Below, piece after piece: positions 18,367 to 27,502 of a stretch of 64,000 bases of DNA. Position numbers and translations under genes: made by a program. Where the stretch lies: assembly GCA_009835395.1 (NCBI GenBank), contig VXXM01000038.1, forward strand, positions 17,308-81,307. The letters run 5' to 3'. The stretch comes from Acidimicrobiia bacterium (GTDB lineage Bacteria > Actinomycetota > Acidimicrobiia > Acidimicrobiales > CATQHL01). Under the pieces are notes generated by a model, which searched no databases, had not been told where the DNA came from, and was given only the letters and a program-made list of their open reading frames with translations. The stretch's first letter is position 1; the number at the start of each line of letters is the position of its first letter.

Positions 18367-20279
18367 CCGACACTCTCGCCCCCGAAGACCTCATCGGCGG
18401 CGGCAACGGCAGCCTCGACCCGGTCACCTTCGAGATCCTCCGGTCGCGCCTGTCGGCCATCAACGACGAGGCGGCCATGACGATGCGCCTCGTGTCGGGC
18501 TCGCCGGTGGCCAACGAGGCCTACGACATGAACGTGGGCCTCATGGACGCCGACGGCGACTGCTTCGCCATCGGCATGTACATCACCATCCACGCGCTCG
18601 CTCTGAGCTCCACGGTCAAGGACATCAGGCAGCGCTTCGCCGCCGACGACGTCGGTCCCGGCGACGTGTTCATGTCCAACGACCCCTACGTCGGGGCCTG
18701 TCACCAGATGGACGTGGCGGTCGTGGCCCCGATCTTCGCCGGCGGCCGGCTGGTGGCGTGGACCGGCTCCACGGTGCACCAGATCGACCTCGGCGGCCCG
18801 GTCGAGGGTCAGGTGCAGCTCGGCGCCACGTCCATCTGGAGTGAGCAGCCGCTGTTCCCGCCCATCAAGATCGTCGACGCCGGGGAGCTTCGCCCCGACG
18901 TGGAGCGGGGCTACCTCCGCCGCACCCGCCTGCCCCATCTCGTGGACCTGGACCTGAAGGCCATGATCGCCGGCTGCAACGTCGGGGTGGCACGGGTCCA
19001 GGATCTGACCGAGCGCTACGGAATCGACGTCGTCCTGGCCGCCATCGAGGGGATCAACGTGGCCACCGCCGCCCGGTTCCGGGCCCGGCTGGCGGAGCTG
19101 CCCGACGGCACCTGGTCGCACCGGGGCTACATCGAGTACGACGAGGTGTACCCGGTCGTTGTGGAGATGACCAAGAGCGGCGACTCGCTCACGTTCGACT
19201 ACACGAAGAGCGCCGATCAGGCCGGCGCCGTCATCAACTGCACCCGCCCGGCCTGCGTGGGCGCCGTCGTTGCCGCCGTCCTCCCGTACCTCTGCTACGA
19301 CATGGCGTGGTCGCCCGCCGGGCTGCAGCGGGCCATCGACGTGCGCACCCGCGAGGGCACCGTCGTCCACGCGGCCTGGCCGGCCGGCACCTCCAAAGCA
19401 ACCACCACCGGCAGCTTCATGGCGACGATCTCCGCGGGTGTCTGCCTGTCGAAGTTGCTGGCGGCGAGCGAGGGGCATCTCCGCCAGTTCATGTCCACCT
19501 GGATGGGCGGGCTCTACGTGGAGGACATGTTCGGGGTGGATCAGCGGGGCGAGTTCTTCGGCGCGGCGATCCTCGACGCCATGGCGGGGGGATCGGGGGC
19601 CCGAGCCTTCGCCGACGGGCTGGACGCCGGCGGCTTCCTGGACTCGCCATCGGCGATCATCGCCAACATCGAGGACATCGAGTACAGCTACCCGGTTCTC
19701 TACCTGTCGCGGCGGATCCAGGCCGACACCGGGGGCGCCGGCAAGTATCGCGGCGGCAACACGCTCGCCATGACATACATCACCCACGACGTCGAGCGGT
19801 TGCCGACGAAGATCCTTCACGCCATCGGCACCTTCCAGCCGGGCTCCATCGGCGTGGCCGGCGGGTACCCGTCGAACACCAACCAGTTCGTCATCAAGCG
19901 CGACACCAACGTCCGTGACCTGCTCGCCGGCGGTGCGGTGCCCGACGACATCGGCGCCCTCGACGGCGAACTCGAGATCTTCGCCGACCCCATCGTCAAG
20001 ACCTCCCAGGGGCCCGACGACGTCCACCGTTACGTCGCCATGGGCGGGGGCGGATACCTCGACCCCCTGGACCGCGAGCCCGAACTGGTTCTGGCCGACT
20101 ACGTCGTCGGTGCCGTGACGGTGGCGCACGCTCGCGACGCCTACGGCGTGGTGATCGACGTCGACGGGATGTGCGTGGACGAGGCCGCCACCGACCGGCG
20201 ACGCCGCCAGATCCGCGACGAGCGCCGCGGCTCGGCAGCGGTTCCAGGCGCAGCGACGCGGCAGCGGGGATCGACCTGA
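18363..20279 (+). CDS. Hydantoinase B/oxoprolinase family protein
   Basis: A 638-residue HyuB-type subunit. It opens with LDPVTFEILRSRLSAINDEAA and has the conserved GDVFMSNDPYVGACHQMDV segment and the C-terminal GGGGYLDPLDRE. Together with HyuA it forms ATP-dependent hydantoinases, 5-oxoprolinases, or the carboxylating core of acetone and acetophenone carboxylases. The ATG overlaps the isochorismatase stop by 4 bases. A gene resembling the small gamma subunit of acetone carboxylase lies 4.3 kb downstream, which points to the carboxylase branch. Confidence 0.88.
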   Translation: MTDTLAPEDLIGGGNGSLDPVTFEILRSRLSAINDEAAMTMRLVSGSPVANEAYDMNVGLMDADGDCFAIGMYITIHALALSSTVKDIRQRFAADDVGPGDVFMSNDPYVGACHQMDVAVVAPIFAGGRLVAWTGSTVHQIDLGGPVEGQVQLGATSIWSEQPLFPPIKIVDAGELRPDVERGYLRRTRLPHLVDLDLKAMIAGCNVGVARVQDLTERYGIDVVLAAIEGINVATAARFRARLAELPDGTWSHRGYIEYDEVYPVVVEMTKSGDSLTFDYTKSADQAGAVINCTRPACVGAVVAAVLPYLCYDMAWSPAGLQRAIDVRTREGTVVHAAWPAGTSKATTTGSFMATISAGVCLSKLLAASEGHLRQFMSTWMGGLYVEDMFGVDQRGEFFGAAILDAMAGGSGARAFADGLDAGGFLDSPSAIIANIEDIEYSYPVLYLSRRIQADTGGAGKYRGGNTLAMTYITHDVERLPTKILHAIGTFQPGSIGVAGGYPSNTNQFVIKRDTNVRDLLAGGAVPDDIGALDGELEIFADPIVKTSQGPDDVHRYVAMGGGGYLDPLDREPELVLADYVVGAVTVAHARDAYGVVIDVDGMCVDEAATDRRRRQIRDERRGSAAVPGAATRQRGST

Positions 20280-20284
20280 TCAGC

Positions 20285-22387
20285 GTGGACCGCCTCGTCG
20301 CCGTCGACAGCGGCGGCACGTTCACCGACTGCGTCACGCTCGACGCCGCGGGCCGCATCGGATCTGCCAAGGCGCCGTCGACGCCGTCGGACTTCTCCGA
20401 GGGGGTCGTGCAGTCGGTGGCGCGCGCCGCCGCCAGTGAGGACCTCGGTCTCGACGATCTCCTGGCGCGCACCGGCTTGTTCTGCCACGGGACCACGGTC
20501 GCCACCAACGCCCTGCTGACGCGGTCGGGCTCGGCGGTCGGCCTCGTCACGACCAGGGGACACGAGGACGCCATCATCGTCGGACGGACGATCCAGAAGG
20601 CCGCCGGCGTCGCCGAGTCGGAACTCTCGAACCTGGCACACCTCGAGAAGGCGATCCCCATCGTGCCGCGGCCCCTCATCAAGGGAGTGACCGAGCGAAT
20701 CGACTACCGGGGCTCCGTCGTCGTGCCGATCGATCTCGACGAAGCCGCGGGGGCCGTCGACGAACTCGTCACCGCCGGCGTCGAAGCGATCGCCGTGTGC
20801 TTCCTGTGGAGTTTCCTGAACCCCGAACACGAGCGAGTGGTCGCCGATCTCATCAGGTCTGACCATCCCGAGCTCTTCGTGACGGTCAGCCACGAGGTGG
20901 CGCCGGTCATCAAGGAGTACGAGCGCTGCGCCACGACCGTGCTCAACGGCTACCTCAGCAGGACCACGCACACGTACATATCGAGGCTGCAGCAACGACT
21001 GGCCGACGGCGGCCTGGCCAACGATCCGGTCATCATGCAGTCCATCGGCGGTCTGACCCGGGCCGAGGTCGGCAAGGGACGTGCCGTGACCCTCCTGGGA
21101 TCCGGGCCGACCGGCGGCGTGTTCGGGGCGGCCTCGCTCGGCCGGCTGATCGGCGCGGAGAACATCGTGACGACGGACGTGGGCGGCACCAGCTTCGATG
21201 TCGGCCTCGTCGTCGACGGCGAGCCCCTCGTCGTCGGCACGCCGGTGTTCGACAAGTACCACACCGTCCTCCCGGTGATCGACGTGGTCTCGATCGGCGC
21301 CGGCGAGGGGAGTCTCGCCTGGATCGAGCCCGGCACCGGACTGGTGAAGGTGGGGCCGCAGAGTGCGGGCGCGGTGCCGGGCCCGGCGTGCTACGGCGCC
21401 GGCGGGACGCGCCCGACGGTCACCGACGCCAACCTGGTGCTGGGACGGCTCGACCCCGACTACTTCCTCGGCGGCGAGCGCCGGCTGCACGTCGAGGGGG
21501 CGAGCGAGGCGATCGAGACACACGTCGCGGCGCCGACCGGGCTCTCCGTCACCGAGGCGGCGATGGCGATCGTGGACATCCTGGACGCCCGCATGGCCGA
21601 CCTGGTCCGCATGAGCACCATCGGTCGGGGCTACGACCCCCGCGAGTTCGCGCTGTTCGCGTTCGGCGGCGCCGGGCCTCTCCACGTCGGGGCGTACGCG
21701 GCGGACGTCGGCACCAGGCTCACCGTCGTGCCGACGAACTCGGCGGTGTTCTCGGCCTTCGGGATAGCCGCCTCCGATCCCGTCTCGGTCATCCAGGCCA
21801 GTGACCCGATGGTCGCACCCTTCGACCCCGAACGGCTGAGCGCGCTCTACGCCGCGCTCGCCGAGCGGGCGGTGGCGGAACTCACGGCGAACGGCGTGGC
21901 CCGGGAGAACATCACGACCGGCCGCGAGGTCGAGATGCGCTACCGCGGCCAGGTGCACGAGGTGCGCGTGCCCGTTCCCGAGGGCCCGCTCGGCCCGGAG
22001 AGCCTGGCCGTGGTGATGGAGGAGTTCCGGCGCCGCTACAACCGCCGCTACGGCTCGGGCGCAGCCGCCGACGCCGCCATCGAGGCGCGAACCTTCGTGG
22101 TGCGTGGCGTGGGACGGCAGGCGAAGCCCGAGTTGCATCCTGAGGCCCTCGGGTCCGAGGACCCCGCCGGCGCGCTCGTCTCGGAGCGCCAGGTCTATTT
22201 CCGGCCCCTCGAGGGATTCGTCCCCACGCCCATCTACCGGCGCGAGCTGCTCCGGCCCGGAAACTCCGTGCCGGGCCACGCCGTGATCGAGGCGGTCGAC
22301 ACGACGATGGTGGTCCACCCCGGCCAGCGCGCCGACGTGGACGCCTGGGGCAACATATTGCTCGACACGACGGGGGGTAGACGATGA
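20285..22387 (+). CDS. Hydantoinase A/oxoprolinase family protein
   Basis: A 700-residue ATP-binding subunit partnering HyuB. The N-terminal VDSGGTFTDCV is the phosphate-binding motif of the actin-like ATPase fold, and VTTDVGGTSFDVGLV is its second phosphate loop. The Hydantoinase_A domain continues through AFGGAGPLHVGAYA. I chose the GTG at 20285, six bases after the HyuB stop and just before the conserved motif; the frame stays open upstream but overlaps hyuB. It ends in an ATGA overlap with the M20 peptidase. Possible roles are ATP-dependent carboxylation or lactam opening. Confidence 0.87.
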   Translation: MDRLVAVDSGGTFTDCVTLDAAGRIGSAKAPSTPSDFSEGVVQSVARAAASEDLGLDDLLARTGLFCHGTTVATNALLTRSGSAVGLVTTRGHEDAIIVGRTIQKAAGVAESELSNLAHLEKAIPIVPRPLIKGVTERIDYRGSVVVPIDLDEAAGAVDELVTAGVEAIAVCFLWSFLNPEHERVVADLIRSDHPELFVTVSHEVAPVIKEYERCATTVLNGYLSRTTHTYISRLQQRLADGGLANDPVIMQSIGGLTRAEVGKGRAVTLLGSGPTGGVFGAASLGRLIGAENIVTTDVGGTSFDVGLVVDGEPLVVGTPVFDKYHTVLPVIDVVSIGAGEGSLAWIEPGTGLVKVGPQSAGAVPGPACYGAGGTRPTVTDANLVLGRLDPDYFLGGERRLHVEGASEAIETHVAAPTGLSVTEAAMAIVDILDARMADLVRMSTIGRGYDPREFALFAFGGAGPLHVGAYAADVGTRLTVVPTNSAVFSAFGIAASDPVSVIQASDPMVAPFDPERLSALYAALAERAVAELTANGVARENITTGREVEMRYRGQVHEVRVPVPEGPLGPESLAVVMEEFRRRYNRRYGSGAAADAAIEARTFVVRGVGRQAKPELHPEALGSEDPAGALVSERQVYFRPLEGFVPTPIYRRELLRPGNSVPGHAVIEAVDTTMVVHPGQRADVDAWGNILLDTTGGRR

Positions 22388-23694
22388 CCGCGGCGCCCAG
22401 CAGGCCCACGCCCGAGCACTACGAGGCGGCGCTGGCCGCCATCGACACCGAGGAGCTCGTCGACCTGTCGCTGGAGCTGGCGCAGATCGACAGCCCGCCC
22501 GGCCAGGAGCAGCCCGTGTCGGACCGCGTCCTGGAGTGGCTGGACGACAACGGGTTCGAGGCTTCGCAGGTGGGAATGTTCGCCGATCGCACGAACGTCG
22601 TGGGCCGCCTGCGGGGCTCCGGCGGGGGCAACACGGTGATCTTCAACGCCCACATGGACGTGGCCTGGGGTCCCGAGGAGCGGCGCTGGATGCACGATCC
22701 CGACAACCCCATCTACTACTCCGCCTGGCGGGAGGGCGACACGCTCGTGGGCAACGGCCTCATCAACGACAAGGGCCCGCTGGCGTGCACGCTGATCGCG
22801 GCCAAGGCGGTGAAGGCCTCGGGCGCTCCGCTCGCCGGCGACCTTATCGTCACCGGGGTCGCCGGCGAGATCGGCCAGGAGCCCGTCGACGAGTTCACCG
22901 CACCGGGCTACCTCTCCAAGGAGGTCGGCGCCCGCTACCTCATCACCCACGGCATCATCGGCGACTACGCCGTGGTGGCTGAGGCCACGAGCTTCGGCGT
23001 CACCTGGGTGGAGGCCGGCAAGGCGTTCTTCAAGGTGACCGTCCTCGGCGGCAGCTCCCGCTACACGCCCTACGTCACCCATCCCGAGCGCCTCGCCGAC
23101 CACGGCAACGCCCTGGTGCGCGTCGCGCCGGTGATCGAGGCCCTGACCGACTGGGGGCGGCGCTACGAGGTGGAGCACGAGTACCGCTTCGACGGCGGTC
23201 GCTGCGTGCCGAAGGTGAACATCGGCGCCATTCGAGGGGGGCAGCCGTTCCTCACGATCGTCAGCGCCGAGCATTGCTATCTCTATCTCGACGTGCGCCT
23301 CACCCCGGCGCAGACGGCCATGGACGTCCAGGCCGAACTGACCGAGGTGCTGGGCGCCCTCGACGTGCCCACCAAACTCGAGTGCACGCTCTACCGCCGC
23401 GGCTACGAGGCCGTCGGCGTCGACGAGCTGCTGGACGCCACCGCCATCGCCCACCGGGCCGAGTTCGGCACCGAGCCGGGCGAGGCGGAGCCGCAGATGT
23501 CGAGCATGTGGCGCGACACGAACCCGTTCATCGAGATGGGCATCCCGGCGATCACGTACGGGCCCACGGGCAGTGTCGGCGGAGGTCGCTACTCGGCCGA
23601 GATCGCCGACTTCGTCGCCGTCACGAGGATCTACGCCCGGCTGGCGCTGGACCTCTGCAACCGCCCGCGCACCAGGCGCGGCATACCGGCATGA
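22384..23694 (+). CDS. M20 family metallopeptidase/deacylase
   Basis: A 436-residue ArgE/DapE/CPG2-type zinc hydrolase. Metal and catalytic elements are FNAHMDVAWGP (His and Asp), NGLINDKGPLA (bridging Asp), VAGEIGQEPV (catalytic Glu pair equivalent) and VAEATSFG. The C-terminal metal segment is ITYGPTGSVGG, without the usual histidine, so one ligand may be atypical. It overlaps HyuA and the following VOC gene by 4 bases each. Its likely job is to hydrolyse an N-acyl or carbamoyl amide produced by HyuAB, the pairing seen in hydantoin utilisation. Confidence 0.83.
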   Translation: MTAAPSRPTPEHYEAALAAIDTEELVDLSLELAQIDSPPGQEQPVSDRVLEWLDDNGFEASQVGMFADRTNVVGRLRGSGGGNTVIFNAHMDVAWGPEERRWMHDPDNPIYYSAWREGDTLVGNGLINDKGPLACTLIAAKAVKASGAPLAGDLIVTGVAGEIGQEPVDEFTAPGYLSKEVGARYLITHGIIGDYAVVAEATSFGVTWVEAGKAFFKVTVLGGSSRYTPYVTHPERLADHGNALVRVAPVIEALTDWGRRYEVEHEYRFDGGRCVPKVNIGAIRGGQPFLTIVSAEHCYLYLDVRLTPAQTAMDVQAELTEVLGALDVPTKLECTLYRRGYEAVGVDELLDATAIAHRAEFGTEPGEAEPQMSSMWRDTNPFIEMGIPAITYGPTGSVGGGRYSAEIADFVAVTRIYARLALDLCNRPRTRRGIPA

Positions 23695-24608
23695 GGATCA
23701 CCCATCTGCGCGGCGTCGAGTTGACCGACCCGGCGCCGGAGGACGTCGCCGGGTTCTACGAGCAGATCTGGGGGCTGCAGCGCGTTGCGACGGGAGGGGA
23801 GTCGGTCTACCTGCGTGGTACCGGGCCGGAGCATCACATCCTGTCGATCCACCCGGGCACCCAGACCACGGTGCGCGGCTACCGCCTGGGCCTGGCCGAC
23901 CGCGCCGGGGTGGGCGAGGCGGCGGAGGAACTGGGAGCCCGGGCGGACACCCGCATCGTCGCCGGCCCGGGGCCCCTCGAGAGTCCCGGGGGTGGCTACG
24001 GGTTGCGGATCACCGATCCCGACGGGCGGGAGATCGAACTGTCGGCTGGAGCGGCGCCGGCCGGTGATCCCGACGCTGCACCGGGTGGGCCGCCGATCCG
24101 GCCCACGAAGGTGAGCCACGTGGTGCTGAACTCGCCCAACGCCGACGCCTACCTGCAACTCCTCATCGAGGTGCTCGGCTTCCGGGTGGCGGACGAGACC
24201 GAGCACATGGTCTTCCTGAAGTGCAACCTGGACCATCACAGCGTGGCGATCGCCCGGGCCCCGCACGCCTCCCTCAACCACGTGGCCTTCGAGGTCCTGA
24301 CCGTCGAGGACGTATTGGCCGGTGTCGAGCACATGCGCGCCCACGGCTTCGAAACCATCTGGGGTCCCGGCCGCCACCCCCAGGGGATGAACGCCTTCGG
24401 CTACTTCCTGGCTCCCAACGGCCAGGTCGTGGAGTACACCGCCGAGGTGGAGCAGATTCCCGACGACGAACTGGCCCCGCGGTTCTGGGTGCCCGAGGAC
24501 TACGAGGTGTACGACGACTGGGCCGACGTCTCCTCGCTGCGTCCCACGCCCGCGACCCGGACTCTGATGCGTGGCGTGCCGGAAGCAGCCCGGCATGGAG
24601 CGTCGTGA
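23691..24608 (+). CDS. Two-domain VOC protein, extradiol-dioxygenase-like
   Basis: A 305-residue protein with two VOC domains (residues ~1-117 and ~138-255), the architecture of type I extradiol ring-cleavage dioxygenases. In the C-terminal domain the facial triad is intact: His143 (VSHVVL), His197 (LNHVAF) and Glu248 (VEYT). The N-terminal domain lacks a matching set, as usual for the family. It should therefore bind Fe(II) or another divalent metal and may cleave a catechol-like or hydroxypyridine-like ring. It starts in an ATGA overlap with the peptidase gene and ends where the gamma-like gene begins. Confidence 0.84.
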   Translation: MRITHLRGVELTDPAPEDVAGFYEQIWGLQRVATGGESVYLRGTGPEHHILSIHPGTQTTVRGYRLGLADRAGVGEAAEELGARADTRIVAGPGPLESPGGGYGLRITDPDGREIELSAGAAPAGDPDAAPGGPPIRPTKVSHVVLNSPNADAYLQLLIEVLGFRVADETEHMVFLKCNLDHHSVAIARAPHASLNHVAFEVLTVEDVLAGVEHMRAHGFETIWGPGRHPQGMNAFGYFLAPNGQVVEYTAEVEQIPDDELAPRFWVPEDYEVYDDWADVSSLRPTPATRTLMRGVPEAARHGAS

Positions 24609-24610
24609 CG

Positions 24611-24904
24611 ATGCCACGCCTGAACGAGCAGATCGAGATCGTGGGGCGCGGCCCGAATGCGGTCGCCGTGTGCCGTTGCGGCTACGAGATCGGCCCCGCC
24701 GCCGACAACTACAAGCTGCATCTTCTGATGCGCGAGGGTCCGGTGCAGAACGCCGGCCCATGGGTCGACCCCAACGGCATCGGCGGTGAACGCTTCGTGT
24801 GCCGGGAGTTCTTCTGCCCCGGGTGCGTCACCCTGCTGGACGTCGAGATCGCCCAGAGCCACGAGCCGATCCTCTGGGACGTGCGTCTGGCTGTTCCCGA
24901 GTGA
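24611..24904 (+). CDS. Acetone carboxylase gamma subunit-like zinc protein
   Basis: A 97-residue small protein with four cysteines in two clusters: CRCGYEIG near residue 20 and CREFFCPGC near residue 67, a zinc-ribbon arrangement. The C-terminus (LLDVEIAQSHEPILWDVRL) matches the end of acetone carboxylase gamma-type subunits. Those subunits assemble with HyuA- and HyuB-like chains to carboxylate ketones using ATP. A GTG two codons earlier (24605) overlaps the preceding stop; GGAG lies 10 bases before the ATG. Its presence in the same run as HyuA/HyuB is the main clue to what that pair does. Confidence 0.75.
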   Translation: MPRLNEQIEIVGRGPNAVAVCRCGYEIGPAADNYKLHLLMREGPVQNAGPWVDPNGIGGERFVCREFFCPGCVTLLDVEIAQSHEPILWDVRLAVPE

Positions 24905-24958
24905 TGCCGATGCCGTCTGAACCGCCATTCGTCCGTCATTGCGGCGCCTCACTTCGTC

Positions 24959-24978
24959 ATTCCGGCGAAGGCCGGAAT
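24959..24978. repeat. Short palindromic intergenic element
   Basis: ATTCCGGC and GCCGGAAT form a perfect 8-bp stem around GAAG in the 121-base gap before the DapA-type gene. The wider context (cgtCATTCC...GGAATCCat) matches the dispersed intergenic palindrome seen in many bacterial genomes. Only one copy is in this window. It could also act as an mRNA hairpin. Confidence 0.55.
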
Positions 24979-25025
24979 CCATTGGCCGCCGATCCGGTCG
25001 ACGCCACAGCGGAGTCGCTCTCCAG

Positions 25026-26036
25026 ATGCTGACGGTCGCCGACATCAGCGGCGTCTACGTTCTGCCGCCGACGCCTTGCCTGCCCGACGCCGGAGGCTGG
25101 GAGGCCGTCGACTCGGTGGACCTCGACGAGACGGCGCGCATGACCGACTGGCTCATCAAGCCGGGGGTCACCGGGCTCGGATTGTTCGGCACGACCGGCG
25201 AGGGTCACTCACTGCTGTGGACCGAGAAGCTGCGCTGCGCCGAGACCGTCGTGGAGGCCGCCGCGGGCCGGGTCCAGATCTTCGGCGGCGTCACCGCCCT
25301 AGGCACCCGTGAGGTGATCCACCAGATGCGGGGCCTGCGCGACGTCGGTGTCGAGGGTGCCCTGGTCGGGCTCCCGCTCTGGCAGACGCCGACCATCGAG
25401 AACGCCGTCGGGTTCTTCGCCGACCTTTCGGCGGCGGTGCCGGACATGGCCGTGATGGTTTATTCCAACTCCTGGTACTTCAAGTTCGACTTCCCGCTGG
25501 AGTTCTGGTCCGGTCTCGTGGACAGTGCGCCGACGGTCGTCGCCGCCAAGGTCACGCACGGGTTCCGGAACTACCGGGAGGAGGTCGAGGCCACCGCCGG
25601 GTGGATCAACATGATCCCCGGCGACCCGGGGATCTTCATCGCCTGGGGTCTCATCGGCAGTGCCATCGATGCAGTCTGGTCCACGCAGGCCGCTCTGGGG
25701 CCCGAACCGGTCGTTGCCCTGCTGGCGGCCATCCGGTCCGGCGACGCTGAACTGGTAGAGGAGATCATCGCCGACTTCCGGGCGGTGCCGTCTTACTTCC
25801 CGCCAGGTGCCATGGCCAACCGCGATCACACCGACGACTTCGCCCGCTACAACACGCAGGTGGCCAAGTGGCGGCTGAACGCCTCGGGCCTCATCGCCGC
25901 CGGCCCCGTGCGGCCGCCGTACACCGACCTGCCCGAGTCCTGGAAGCGCCAGGTGGAGTTGGAGGTGGAGGGCTTCGCCGCGCTGCGGGCCAAGTACGCA
26001 GCCGACGCCGTCGAGCCGGTCGGGCTGCGAGACTAG
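25026..26036 (+). CDS. Dihydrodipicolinate synthase (DapA) family aldolase
   Basis: A 336-residue class I aldolase. GTTGEG at residues 55-60 binds the pyruvate carboxylate, Tyr146 (VMVYSN) and Lys175 (VVAAKVTHG) are the proton relay and Schiff-base residues. It is longer than DapA (~295) and has an extended C-terminus (PYTDLPESWKRQVELEVEG), like the trans-o-hydroxybenzylidenepyruvate hydratase-aldolase branch used in aromatic catabolism. The ATG at 25026 follows the palindromic element; the frame upstream is only translation of that element. Its likely job is to release pyruvate from a ring-cleavage product. Confidence 0.83.
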   Translation: MLTVADISGVYVLPPTPCLPDAGGWEAVDSVDLDETARMTDWLIKPGVTGLGLFGTTGEGHSLLWTEKLRCAETVVEAAAGRVQIFGGVTALGTREVIHQMRGLRDVGVEGALVGLPLWQTPTIENAVGFFADLSAAVPDMAVMVYSNSWYFKFDFPLEFWSGLVDSAPTVVAAKVTHGFRNYREEVEATAGWINMIPGDPGIFIAWGLIGSAIDAVWSTQAALGPEPVVALLAAIRSGDAELVEEIIADFRAVPSYFPPGAMANRDHTDDFARYNTQVAKWRLNASGLIAAGPVRPPYTDLPESWKRQVELEVEGFAALRAKYAADAVEPVGLRD

Positions 26037-26054
26037 GAAGGGAGCAGGGGGCAC

Positions 26055-27485
26055 ATGGGGATCCGTACCGGCGAGGAGTACCTGAAAGGCGTCCGCGATG
26101 GCCGGAGCGTCTGGCTGGACGGTGAGTTGGTGGACGACGTGACGGCGCATCCCGCTCTGGCCGGCTGCGCGCAGACGCTGGCCGACGTCTACGACCTGCA
26201 GCACGATCCCACCTTCGGAGACCTGCTGACCATGCAGTCGCCGTCCAGCGGCGACCAGGTCAGCCTCAGCTACATCCTCCCGCAGTCACTGGAGGACCTG
26301 CGCCGCCGCCGCACCATGATCGAGTTCCTGGCGCGCCGCTCGGGCGGGACCCTGGGGCGCCTGCCGGAGTACATGGCGTCGATCATCGTGGGCCTCTACG
26401 ACGTGCGGGCCACGCTCGCCGAGGTCGAGCCCGCCTACGCCGACAACATCGCCGCCTACATGGAGTTCTGCCGCGAGAACGACGTGGCGCTGACGCACAG
26501 CTTCGCCGACGCACCCAAGGACATGCGGATCCCGCGGGAGCGCTTCGAGAACCTGCGCCTCACCGAGCATCGCAGCGACGGCATCGTGGTGCACGGCGTG
26601 AAGTCCGTGGCCACGCTGGCGCCGTTCGCGGACGAGTACGTGGCGCTGGCGCCCAACCGCCCCGGGCTGGCAGACGACGAGATCGTCTACTTCGCGGTGC
26701 CGATGGACACGCCCGGCCTGCGGGTCTTCTGCCGCCCATCACTGGTGCCGCCGGCCGTCCCGGATCGCCGGCTGGCCGCCGCCTTCGACGAGATGGACTG
26801 CTGGGTCGTCTTCGACAACGTCTTCGTGCCCGCCGAGCGGGTCTTCTACCGCCAGGCCACCCACGTGCACCTGGGCCTGCTGGGCCAGATCCTGCCGTGG
26901 GCCTTCTACCACATCCTCATCAGGATGACCTGCAAGGCCGAGGTGCTGGCCGGCATCTGCGCCCAGGTCACCGAGTACCTCGGCAAGGACAACCAGCAGC
27001 ACCTGCAACTCCAGTTGTGTGAGATGTACGGCTACGTCGAGACGCTGCGGGCGTTCCTCACCGCCGCCGAGGAGCAGCACCTGCGGACCCCCGACGGCAA
27101 CCTGATCCCCAATCCCACCCAGGTCACCCTCGGGCGGATCCACGCCGTCGAGCACCATCCCCGCATCCTGCAGATCGTGCGCGAGATGTGCGGGTCGGGC
27201 ATCCTCATGGCTCCCGGCACCGCCGACCTGGCCAACGCCTCTGTGGAGGATGACGTCATGCGCTACCTCGTGGGGCCCGACGAGAACGCCCTGGACCGCT
27301 TCCGGCTGCTGAAGCTGGCCTGGGAGTACGGCTGCGACTCGTTCGGGTCGCGCCAGTTGCTGTTCGAGATGCACAACGCGGGCTCGCACCTGACGACCCG
27401 CCAGCGCCTCGGCATGTCCTACGACGCCGACCCCTTGAAGGCGCTCGCCAGGCAACTGGCCGGCATCGACGACACGAACGGTTGA
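26055..27485 (+). CDS. 4-hydroxyphenylacetate 3-hydroxylase (HpaB) family flavin monooxygenase
   Basis: A 476-residue oxygenase component of the two-component, reduced-flavin-dependent HpaB family. It starts with RTGEEYLKGVRDGRSVWLDGE, the usual family opening, followed by the mid-domain HSFADAPKDMR and the C-terminal FGSRQLLFEMHNAG. These enzymes hydroxylate phenols, or hydroxypyridine- and uracil-like rings, ortho to an existing hydroxyl and need a separate flavin reductase, which is not seen nearby. It follows the aldolase by 18 bases and precedes a 2-oxoglutarate oxygenase by 17, so the three form one transcript. Confidence 0.87.
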   Translation: MGIRTGEEYLKGVRDGRSVWLDGELVDDVTAHPALAGCAQTLADVYDLQHDPTFGDLLTMQSPSSGDQVSLSYILPQSLEDLRRRRTMIEFLARRSGGTLGRLPEYMASIIVGLYDVRATLAEVEPAYADNIAAYMEFCRENDVALTHSFADAPKDMRIPRERFENLRLTEHRSDGIVVHGVKSVATLAPFADEYVALAPNRPGLADDEIVYFAVPMDTPGLRVFCRPSLVPPAVPDRRLAAAFDEMDCWVVFDNVFVPAERVFYRQATHVHLGLLGQILPWAFYHILIRMTCKAEVLAGICAQVTEYLGKDNQQHLQLQLCEMYGYVETLRAFLTAAEEQHLRTPDGNLIPNPTQVTLGRIHAVEHHPRILQIVREMCGSGILMAPGTADLANASVEDDVMRYLVGPDENALDRFRLLKLAWEYGCDSFGSRQLLFEMHNAGSHLTTRQRLGMSYDADPLKALARQLAGIDDTNG

Positions 27486-27502
27486 GAGAAGGGAGCGTGC
27501 CC

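Noticed and set aside
18075..20129. A long open frame antisense to HyuB, and a similar one (20141-22318) antisense to HyuA
   Set aside because: They lie wholly inside well-conserved genes and their predicted proteins are low-complexity Arg/His/Gly-rich, the usual shadow of high-GC codon bias.
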